Position numbers and translations under genes: made by a program
The notes under the pieces: generated by a model
The model's database searches: none
What the model was told of the DNA's origin: nothing
Seen by the model: the letters and a program-made list of their open reading frames with translations, nothing else
Origin: an uncultured Leptolyngbyaceae cyanobacterium
GTDB lineage: Bacteria; Cyanobacteriota; Cyanobacteriia; Leptolyngbyales; Leptolyngbyaceae
Length of the DNA stretch: 64,000 bases
Assembly: GCA_938023035.1 (NCBI GenBank)
Contig: CALIDI010000007.1
Span: 1-64,000, forward strand
Direction of reading: 5' to 3'
Shown here: positions 56,828 through 64,000 of the stretch, piece after piece
How positions within the stretch are numbered: position 1 is the stretch's first letter
Layout: every line of letters begins with the position of its first letter

Positions 56828-57526
56828 CTAAATCATCAGACGCTCGAGCGCATGGGTATCGGGAATACGGAGAACATCGCGATCGCGCACAATTAAGCTT
56901 TTCTTCTCTAACTTGCTCAGTACCCGCGTCACCGTTTCACGCGCCAAACCACTCAAGCTGCTCAGCTCCCGATGAGGCAAATTGGGAATCTCAGTCCCGT
57001 GATCACTTTTCTTCCCTTGACCATCGGCTAAAAACAGCAAAATATCAGCAACCCGCGACGTACTATCAGACTCTCTCAAGCGCAACCGCCGATTTACCTG
57101 ACGCAACCGTCGCGCCATCAACTTCGCCAGTCGAATTCCCGATTCAGGCTCCGTATTGAGCAAATTCACAAAATCTTGGGCCGGCATATTGCCAATCACC
57201 GTTGGAGCCAGTGTAATCACATCTGTTGACCGCGGCACCTCGTCCAGGGGAGCCATCTCACCAAATAACTCCCCCTTACCCAGAATATTGAGCGTTACTT
57301 CTTTCCCATCCAGATTGTAGGTACGAATCTTAACCCACCCACTGAGGATAAAGTAAACAGAGCTACCCCAGTCATTTTCTAACAGAATCACCTGGTTCGC
57401 TGGGTGACTCCGCATCACAACGTGGGAAGTCGCCTTTTCGACAATAGATTCTGGCAAGCCCTGGAAAAACGGGGCAGAACGAATTGATAAGTCGGCAATT
57501 TCCCTTGAATTAAAGCGATCGTCCAT
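56828..57526 (-). CDS. Crp/Fnr-family transcriptional regulator
   Basis: This 232-aa protein has a cyclic-nucleotide-binding fold (about 20-135, with KGELFGEMAPLDEVPRSTDV in place of the phosphate-binding cassette) and a winged helix with LSGLARETVTRVLSKLEKKSLIV. It is not NtcA, since the DNA helix sequence differs. It may be a cAMP receptor of SyCRP type, with the GEMAPLDEVPRST motif supporting nucleotide binding. It lies directly before the ABC ATPase, which it could regulate. Confidence 0.9.
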   Translation of the reverse strand: MDDRFNSREIADLSIRSAPFFQGLPESIVEKATSHVVMRSHPANQVILLENDWGSSVYFILSGWVKIRTYNLDGKEVTLNILGKGELFGEMAPLDEVPRSTDVITLAPTVIGNMPAQDFVNLLNTEPESGIRLAKLMARRLRQVNRRLRLRESDSTSRVADILLFLADGQGKKSDHGTEIPNLPHRELSSLSGLARETVTRVLSKLEKKSLIVRDRDVLRIPDTHALERLMI

Positions 57527-58516
57527 GCGGTTGACTTAGCGTAATTCCCCAGATGAAGCTAAAATATCACAATGCATCCGTATTGAACGAGCAATTTTAC
57601 CTATCCATTCAGTTTAGGAGTCCACCCATCTAACCGAAAACACCGATACCCTTAAAGGCTCTAACAATCTGAATCTGCTTTTGCAAAATTTTGCAAAAAG
57701 TAACCCAATTATCTTCAGATCAAACAGGCGCATATACCGAATCAGGTAAATGTATAAAAGACATCAGATAAATTGAGAAACCCAGACAACTTTTAAGGAG
57801 TAAAACTTAGATTTCTTTCCTTCTCTCTCAGTTATTATTTTATTAAGCTCTAAGTACTTAGGTGATCATACAGGATTTTAGAGATGTGCTTAAAGATCCT
57901 GGTCAGACCGTTGAGGTAAAGGAGTGGCAAACCTCGCGAAAACATATTGCAGAGATCGGGAGATTGATGCCAGCAGATTGCAGCATGAATCTTGGTACGC
58001 TGGCGGAGTGCGTCATCGCGCCCTGATAAATCGCACCCTGATAAAAAGTAAACTTTAGGTATAAATTCGCTCTAGATACAAATCTACTCTGAAGGTTAGA
58101 CATTCAGCTTCACAGTCAGAGTAACAGGCTTTGAGTGACTTTTGGCCTCGTGTTGAGTGATGTCTGCAAAGGAAGTGCCTCTGTGGGTAGGGTTTGTTAT
58201 TCGTTGAGAGCTTAACCCGCTTACTTTTGCAAACCAGTTCTGTTAAGGGATCTTTGCTTTTCTAGTAATCTTTTGGTCAAAGAAATGAAGACAGCATCGT
58301 GAGGGCTTCACCCTATCAATATTTTTTGCTCTGGTCTGACCCATTCTCTGGCCTGGCTATCAAGGTCAAGAACCTCAAGCAACCCCAGAGAAATTCGTTC
58401 TCATTGAGCAGATTCAAAAGTAAAATTAATCGTTCCGACCGGGAAACCTGGGGTATACCGGAGAGTATCAAGATTCTCCGTAGTCAACCCAATTGATAGC
58501 TGTCAAGGGGTTCATC
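57527..58516. other. Long intergenic region
   Basis: Almost 1 kb between the divergent Crp gene and the acidic repeat protein gene. It is AT-rich and has no protein-like frame that I can support. Promoters in both directions are expected. Confidence 0.4.
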
Positions 58517-61500
58517 GTGACATTTCAACAGGATCAAATTCAAGCTCTCATCACTGAGATTGATGGCGTTTTGCAAAAGACCACTCCACGTCTACCGTGG
58601 GTGATGTCTGGTGAGGCCACCCAGCAACGGCAAACTCTTGAGCGGATTCGCAACTTTTTGATCGATTTACAGCAGGGAGTTGGTGGTGCCCCCGTCGATA
58701 TGCGCTCCAGTTTGATGGCCTACGATATTTCCTATCAGCCATCTCAGGCAGAGTTAGGCACGAGCCAAAGTTTTGTTGATGCCCCTGTTGATGCATCGGC
58801 CCAGCAGCTCCTACAGCTTTTGACTCAGGAAATCGCAACCTTACGAGCCGATTTATTGCAACCGCTTCAAGCAGAAATGGAGACTCTGCGACAACAACGG
58901 CAGTTGTTGCTTCAAGAAATCCAACAGCTAAAAAGACAGCAACCCGCCTATCTGCCACCCCAGGGAGAACAGACCCGTCAACTCGCTGTGGAAATTGTGC
59001 AAGTGTTGATGACTCGGCTACAAGAAACCTTGCCCTATCAGATTGCTCAAGGCTTACAGGCGCTTCCAGAGGCTAACCGGTTTGATTTGCCACCCGACTA
59101 TCAGGCATCCCAGCAGATCCGGGCGATTCAGGCCCAATCTGATGAGTTGTTAGTCAATCTAGATACAACCATTCGGATTGTGTTTGAGTCGTTGCAGCGA
59201 GATATTCAGGCCTATCAGGCCTCTTTGTCTCAGGGCATTGAACAAATGCATACCTTGGGGCAGCAGGGAGAGATGATGTTTTCTGCCTTGGTGAGTCATC
59301 TGGCTCAGCAAATTGGGCGAGAAGCTTCCTCCTATTTGCAATCGGCTAACCCGCGAACAGAGGCGAAGCCTGCGAGCACCTTGCCCCCTTCGCTAACGGT
59401 TGCTCCAGTAACGCAATCCACGCCATCCTCTCCCGCTGCAACCCCGCCAACTCTAGGACTGCCCTACCCAGGAGTTGAGCTCCCCCCTCCTGCTGCACCT
59501 GCCCCAACTATAGATGGAGTAGATGGAGCTATTGATCAGTGGCTAACAAATCTTAGGGAAGAACCGGAGGGTATTGCCGGTGACGGTTCTTTACCCCAAG
59601 TTAATCTAGATGGCGTGGATTTGGCGTCCGTCGAAGCAGCGGAAATTGATCATTTCTTGGAGCAATCCAGTCAACTGACTCCAGGGCAGGTAACCGATCC
59701 ACTGCTAGAAGATACGAAGGATATTGATGCGGCGCTGCAATTATTGGAGGAACTGAGTCATGGTGTGGCTCAACCGAGTGACTTGGCCCAGGCCGATGCT
59801 GTTATTGATCAAGTGTTGGGCATTGAAGGGAGTTCAGCTAGTCCAATGACTTCTCCTCTCTATGCAGAGGTAGACGATTTGTATCAGAGTATGTTTGGTG
59901 GTGACAGCTCTGTGACTGACGAGGGGGGGCCTGCTCGTGACACTCCGACGGATTTTGCCGCTGATGCGTTAGTGGTTTCGCCTCCGCCACTGTCAGCGCC
60001 TTTTGTTGAAGAGGCAGTTGGTCATACTCTGCTAGATGTTGACCCAACGGCAGGCTGGGAACTAGGACCGGTGGGAACGGATGGCGTTACGTCAATCGCT
60101 ATGGAGCCGTCGGTTTCGTTTCCTTTGCCGGAGGTGGCGGAAACGACGACTGACGTCACCCCCGATCGAAGTGGTGACTTGACAGACGTTGACCCGACGG
60201 CAGGCTGGGAGTTAGGGCCGGTGGAAACCAATGCAGAAAATCCGGCTGTTGTAGAGACCACGCTGGCAGTGCCCTTGCTCTCTGGGGAAGAGGCGGATGC
60301 TTCCCTGGGGATGCTGCCACTGCCGGAACCAGAGTCTACCCCTGCCGCCGCTCCGCTGCTCAGTTTGAGTGAGGGGGGGGCGATCGATGAAATTAATGCC
60401 TTAACCGATTTGTTGGACGATTTCACAGTTCCGGATGATTTAGCAACGCCTCGTATTCCCCACCCCACCAGTGGTTTGGGGTTGGATGCCTCACAGACAG
60501 TGGATAGTCTCTCTGTTCCAAATCGTGACATTTCTGGGATTGGGGATGATACCTATATTCTTGCTTCACCGGAGGAAGTTTTGCTACCAGAGTCTTTACC
60601 GTCAGAAACTAGCAGTCGTTTCTGGTTGGATGAGGCAACTTTGAGTGAGTTGAGTGAGGATCTTTCTAATCTTGAAGCTGGCTTTTCAGATAGTGGAGTG
60701 CCACCATTGACCTTTGAGGAAACTACGGGCTTTGGTATTTTTGGCTCTGCACCAGAGTCTGTATCGACTCCCGATGTACTAGAGGTGCAAGATGCTACCC
60801 CAATGATAGATATCCCTGGTGTGGATAGTCTTGCTGCTTTTGGACAAGAGTTTTTAGCCGCAACAGAGCCACCTTCAGAGGGGTTGACCCCATTAGCAGC
60901 AGAGTCTTTTGAAGAGCCTGCCATTGCTGCCGTTGAGCCACTGCCAGAGTCACCCTCAATTGACGATTTGTTTGGAGATTTTGGCGGGGCGGATACGATA
61001 TCGGAGCAGTTGGCTGAAGCTTCAGTGTCACCGGTGCTCGATGACTTTTTGGAAGATTTTAGCTCACCGGATACAGCGCCAGCAGCATCGGCTGCGGTGC
61101 CGATGTTAGATGAGTTTTTGGGCGATTTTGGGACGCTTTCCACTCCAACTGTTGTTCCTCCAGTCGCTCCCAGTTTGGATGATTTCTCCCAGGATGTTGA
61201 CTCAGGCCCAGGATTGAACCTGCCTACTGGAGCAGGTTCCGAATTCACTTTAGAGGGGATGGATGATTTGTTTGCAGATGTTCCTTCTGTGGCGGCGACT
61301 CCTGTGCCACCTCCGGCGACAGCAACCCCATCGGCTCCTTCGACCTTTGGCCTAGGGGGGATTGATGATTTGTTTGCAGCAGTGCCGCCGACTATGGCGA
61401 CTCCGATTACTCCTCCTGGTATGGTGGAGTCTACTTCTGGCGCTGCAACAGAGGGGGAGGGGGTAGCCTTTACCTTAGAAGGAATGCATGACCTGTTTGG

Positions 61501-61912
61501 TGACGCGCCAGCCAGTCCTGGGTCAACTAGTTCTTTGGAAGAAGTCATGCTGACTGAAGATGTGGCTTTTCTGCCAGCAGAACCGACGATGTTGACAACT
61601 CCTGAGTTGTTGGATAAGCAACTCTTACCCTCAACTCTGGAGGCAGAAAAGGTTGCTTTTACGTTGGAGGAAATTGAGGGAATTTTTACGGAGGTAGAAG
61701 TACCGATTACGGCGATCGCTCAGCCCCTATCAGACTCAGCGACCTCAGCTTTTAGCCTGGAAAACCATGGTGGGGTCTTTGTGGAGGTTTCGACCAATAG
61801 AGCCAGTGATGAGCGGATGGCGGCAGCTTCTGGCCCTTCCAAAATTGATGACTTGTTCAGTGATCTACCGCCGAGGGAGGATAGGACGGAAAAAAAAACA
61901 GAAGAGCGCTGA
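58517..61912 (+). CDS. Large acidic repeat protein with DDLF motifs
   Basis: This 1131-aa protein is unusual. Residues about 1-270 are helical with a coiled coil (QQLLQLLTQEIATLRADLLQ and on). The rest is acidic, rich in Pro, Ser, Thr and Ala, and probably disordered. It includes a repeated VDPTAGWELGPV and, near the C-terminus, about ten variants of a short motif such as GMDDLFADVP, GIDDLFAAVP, IDDLFGDFG, LDEFLGDFG and IDDLFSDLP. The GTG at 58517 has AAGGGG upstream. The downstream Hsp70-like gene begins six bases after the stop. No named family is recognised. Confidence 0.8.
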   Translation: MTFQQDQIQALITEIDGVLQKTTPRLPWVMSGEATQQRQTLERIRNFLIDLQQGVGGAPVDMRSSLMAYDISYQPSQAELGTSQSFVDAPVDASAQQLLQLLTQEIATLRADLLQPLQAEMETLRQQRQLLLQEIQQLKRQQPAYLPPQGEQTRQLAVEIVQVLMTRLQETLPYQIAQGLQALPEANRFDLPPDYQASQQIRAIQAQSDELLVNLDTTIRIVFESLQRDIQAYQASLSQGIEQMHTLGQQGEMMFSALVSHLAQQIGREASSYLQSANPRTEAKPASTLPPSLTVAPVTQSTPSSPAATPPTLGLPYPGVELPPPAAPAPTIDGVDGAIDQWLTNLREEPEGIAGDGSLPQVNLDGVDLASVEAAEIDHFLEQSSQLTPGQVTDPLLEDTKDIDAALQLLEELSHGVAQPSDLAQADAVIDQVLGIEGSSASPMTSPLYAEVDDLYQSMFGGDSSVTDEGGPARDTPTDFAADALVVSPPPLSAPFVEEAVGHTLLDVDPTAGWELGPVGTDGVTSIAMEPSVSFPLPEVAETTTDVTPDRSGDLTDVDPTAGWELGPVETNAENPAVVETTLAVPLLSGEEADASLGMLPLPEPESTPAAAPLLSLSEGGAIDEINALTDLLDDFTVPDDLATPRIPHPTSGLGLDASQTVDSLSVPNRDISGIGDDTYILASPEEVLLPESLPSETSSRFWLDEATLSELSEDLSNLEAGFSDSGVPPLTFEETTGFGIFGSAPESVSTPDVLEVQDATPMIDIPGVDSLAAFGQEFLAATEPPSEGLTPLAAESFEEPAIAAVEPLPESPSIDDLFGDFGGADTISEQLAEASVSPVLDDFLEDFSSPDTAPAASAAVPMLDEFLGDFGTLSTPTVVPPVAPSLDDFSQDVDSGPGLNLPTGAGSEFTLEGMDDLFADVPSVAATPVPPPATATPSAPSTFGLGGIDDLFAAVPPTMATPITPPGMVESTSGAATEGEGVAFTLEGMHDLFGDAPASPGSTSSLEEVMLTEDVAFLPAEPTMLTTPELLDKQLLPSTLEAEKVAFTLEEIEGIFTEVEVPITAIAQPLSDSATSAFSLENHGGVFVEVSTNRASDERMAAASGPSKIDDLFSDLPPREDRTEKKTEER

Positions 61913-61917
61913 GTTTG

Positions 61918-63705
61918 GTGGCGCAGAATCATCGCTCGGGGCCAATCCCTCCTTTAGCGATCGCCCTGGGGTCAAAGCCGATAAACTTCCTTGACTTGAA
62001 TACCCACCTTCACTCTGCTCTGGTGCCTTTGGGGGATGCGGCCAGCGAATGGTATTTGGGGATTCAGCTAGGGACAACGGCTCTGATTGCGATCTTGTTG
62101 AATCCAAAGACATGCGAGCAATCCTCTCTGGGCGTTTGGCCTTGGTATTCATCATCTTGCGCCGCCCCTGTTGCATTTGCTGATAGGGCATTTACCTGTT
62201 CTGCAAATGCCAATTCCCCAGACTGGTTGCCCGCAGATGAGGCTCATGCTTACAACCAACTCCTGACCTATAGCCAGCAGTATTTCAGCATGGGCGTGCC
62301 CTACTATTGTGCTCAGACTCAGACCTGGCTACCCGCAATTCAATGGTCTCGGCTTCAATCGTTCTCCTTGCACCAGATTCAGCAAAAGATTACGGGTATT
62401 TTGATGGGTCTGAAATCGAGTGGCCTGCCTTCTCTGGCGGGTGTGGTAGTCAATCGTTGTGTAGGGAGCAGCGAATCCTACGATTTTAATTTGCGGGAGG
62501 CAGTCTTAGCCGCAGGGTTAGTGCCGCATCCAGAGCAGATCTATTTTGTTGAAGGAGCGATCGCGGCTTTACTGGAAACAGTAACCCCAACAGATGTCCG
62601 TTCCGATAGCCCGATTCAACGGGGAACGATCGCGAATCTGCGGGAGGGTAAAACCTTGCTTTTGTTTGTGGGAGCCGTCGAAACAGAGTGGCTATTAGTC
62701 GATTTGCCGGCGGATTGCTCAACGTTGCAACGCTCAGACTGCTATCTGCGTGGGTTTGCCTATGGTACAAACGATCTAGATCAGGATATAGTGGCGCAAC
62801 TGTTTTATCCGCGCCTGCGGCAAACAGGGCAAGTTGCTAGGGTAAATTGCCCTCTCCCAGGGCAACCCGACGCTTTGGTAAGAGTTGCTTTTGAGCAACA
62901 GTTGCATGATTTGCCAGAGGGTATTAACTTACTGCGGCTGGCGGGTCAGGTACGCGAAATGTTGTGTCGAGAGGCAACGGCCCAGGCTCAGTTTGAGCAA
63001 TGGCAATGGCAGCTCTCAGAGGCGGAGTTTAGCCAGCAAATTCTCTCACCGTTTATCCAAGGATTAAATCGTGAATGCAATGTGCTCTTGAGTCAGACGG
63101 GGACAGATGCCGCAGCCATTCGCCAAGTGATTTGCGTTGGCGCGATCGCCCAAACTGCCACGATCCGGTGTTGGCTCAAACAAAAGCTTCCTAACACCAA
63201 ACTAGTTGCGCCCGCCGAACTTTTGACCGAGAGTTTACTGGCGAGGGGCTTGGCCAAAATTCCCCTATATCCCCAGTTGATTGATACTACCCGCCATCAG
63301 TACAGTACGTTGTTTCTCTTGCAGGAATTACTCAACGCTTTACCAAATACCCCCCTGAGTCTGGGGCAAGTTTTGCAACGACTAGAGCGCCGTGGTATTC
63401 ACACTAGTGCCTGCCAGAAAATGATCCTCAACCTCCTAGAGGGAGAACTGCCAGCCATGCTAGCTGCTCCTGATAACGCCTGGTTAAGCCCTAGTAGCCA
63501 GCATCCGGCGATCACCCAAACCCTGGCAGCAACCCCTCTCTTCAAGAAGCAAGATCATCACTATGTGGTCAACGAGCCTGCCAAGGCCGCTCTAAAGCAA
63601 CATCTGGAAACCCTACTGGCAACCACTATCCAAACCCTGCAAGAACCCCTACCCTTTGGCTTAACCAATGCCCAGCCATCCTCTTTTGCCTCCGCCCGCA
63701 ACTAA
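61918..63705 (+). CDS. Divergent Hsp70/actin-fold-like protein
   Basis: This 595-aa protein has the motif order of Hsp70/actin ATPases in weak form. LREAVLAAGLVPHPEQIYFVEGAIAALLE resembles the NEPTAAAL region. KTLLLFVGAVETEWLLVD stands at the second phosphate-loop position and RGFAYGTNDLDQDIVAQL at the GGEDFD region. VICVGAIAQTATIRCWLKQ follows at the adenosine-motif position. Typical DLGGGT residues are missing, so ATP binding is uncertain. GTG at 61918 and TTG at 61915 are both possible starts. The gene is coupled to the acidic repeat protein. No standard annotation is recognised. Confidence 0.6.
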   Translation: MAQNHRSGPIPPLAIALGSKPINFLDLNTHLHSALVPLGDAASEWYLGIQLGTTALIAILLNPKTCEQSSLGVWPWYSSSCAAPVAFADRAFTCSANANSPDWLPADEAHAYNQLLTYSQQYFSMGVPYYCAQTQTWLPAIQWSRLQSFSLHQIQQKITGILMGLKSSGLPSLAGVVVNRCVGSSESYDFNLREAVLAAGLVPHPEQIYFVEGAIAALLETVTPTDVRSDSPIQRGTIANLREGKTLLLFVGAVETEWLLVDLPADCSTLQRSDCYLRGFAYGTNDLDQDIVAQLFYPRLRQTGQVARVNCPLPGQPDALVRVAFEQQLHDLPEGINLLRLAGQVREMLCREATAQAQFEQWQWQLSEAEFSQQILSPFIQGLNRECNVLLSQTGTDAAAIRQVICVGAIAQTATIRCWLKQKLPNTKLVAPAELLTESLLARGLAKIPLYPQLIDTTRHQYSTLFLLQELLNALPNTPLSLGQVLQRLERRGIHTSACQKMILNLLEGELPAMLAAPDNAWLSPSSQHPAITQTLAATPLFKKQDHHYVVNEPAKAALKQHLETLLATTIQTLQEPLPFGLTNAQPSSFASARN

Positions 63706-64000
63706 GAGAATGGCTTAAAAAGCCAATCCTTCAGTATCCCCAGCCACTCAAGTCGCGGCAATATGGAATCAGACACAACCTTACCTCCGCAGGCTACGGA
63801 AAGCTCTAGTTGGTTGAAGTCTACAGCAGGGGATGTGGAGTCCTGCCAGCACAGTTTTAACCACCGAAGCTTTTTCAAACGCCCGCTCAACCAAAGAGCA
63901 GCCCAAGATTTCGGCCAATTTATCAGGTCAGCTAACCCGAGTTAAAAACCTCCAGTGTAGCTACAACCCAGGGGTAAAACCATCTTTCCTTAAACCTGCC
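63706..64000. other. Window end, nothing recognised
   Basis: About 300 bp after the Hsp70-like gene. Frames on both strands (63702-63890 minus, 63763-63945 plus) overlap and neither has clear protein character. Confidence 0.35.

Noticed and set aside
60553-61548. 331-codon minus-strand frame, rich in Ser, Gly and Pro
   Set aside because: It mirrors the repetitive acidic coding sequence of the plus-strand gene. Its composition is just the complement of Asp/Glu/Ser/Pro-rich codons.

Overview
This 64 kb window is cyanobacterial chromosome. The evidence is the abundant GCGATCGC (HIP1-type) octamer and a gene set typical of oxygenic phototrophs: two NblA phycobilisome-degradation proteins, a high-light-inducible (Hli) chlorophyll-binding protein, the clock-output kinase SasA, PxcA/CotA, a Ycf35-type DUF1257 gene with its ferredoxin, CofH, and a group 2 sigma-70 factor. 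PEP-CTERM proteins and cyanobacterium-specific hypothetical families suggest a Leptolyngbya/Oscillatoria-like lineage, but the sequence alone does not fix the genus.

Layout. 0-8 kb: one copy of a 163-bp MITE, a spaced 37-bp repeat pair, an alpha/beta hydrolase, accC, an uninterrupted dnaE and a 56-aa Hli gene. 8-17 kb: a retropepsin-like protease, a phosphate-scavenging block (Tat-exported PhoX with a candidate Pho box, a PEP-CTERM protein, a K+ channel/RCK protein and a Tat-exported metallophosphoesterase) and lepB. 17-27 kb: a MoaD/ThiS-like gene, thrC, tandem nblA genes behind a perfect NtcA-type site, an SDR, a RodZ-like protein, pxcA with a Lin0512 gene, and a UvrD/AddB-like NTPase.

27-35 kb is the accessory part. 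Small, mostly minus-strand genes and gene wrecks are punctuated by three 86-87 bp imperfect palindromes with the layout of integron attC sites. No integrase is visible, so this looks like a decaying cassette cluster (CALIN-type). It holds a 98-aa gene split by a second copy of the MITE with a 9-bp target duplication, a VOC-family pseudogene, a DUF6888-DUF6887 gene pair and a broken RelE/ParE-type toxin-antitoxin module. The ordinary genes cofH and proB and a DUF4394 PEP-CTERM gene lie between the sites.

35-64 kb is mostly core genome: the DUF2997-DUF1257-ferredoxin operon, a Ser/Thr kinase, a group 2 sigma factor, a sugar-binding protein, a GT4 glycosyltransferase, a two-domain universal stress protein, sasA-L,D-transpeptidase, lexA with an Ala-His instead of Ala-Gly at the usual cleavage position, an FAD oxidoreductase, an MtrA-like/thymidylate synthase/DUF4346 fusion, and a Crp regulator with an ABC ATPase. 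It ends with a two-gene operon of a very acidic repeat protein (about ten DDLF-type motifs) and a divergent protein that reads like an Hsp70/actin-fold ATPase. I see no tRNA, rRNA, complete insertion sequence or phage module.
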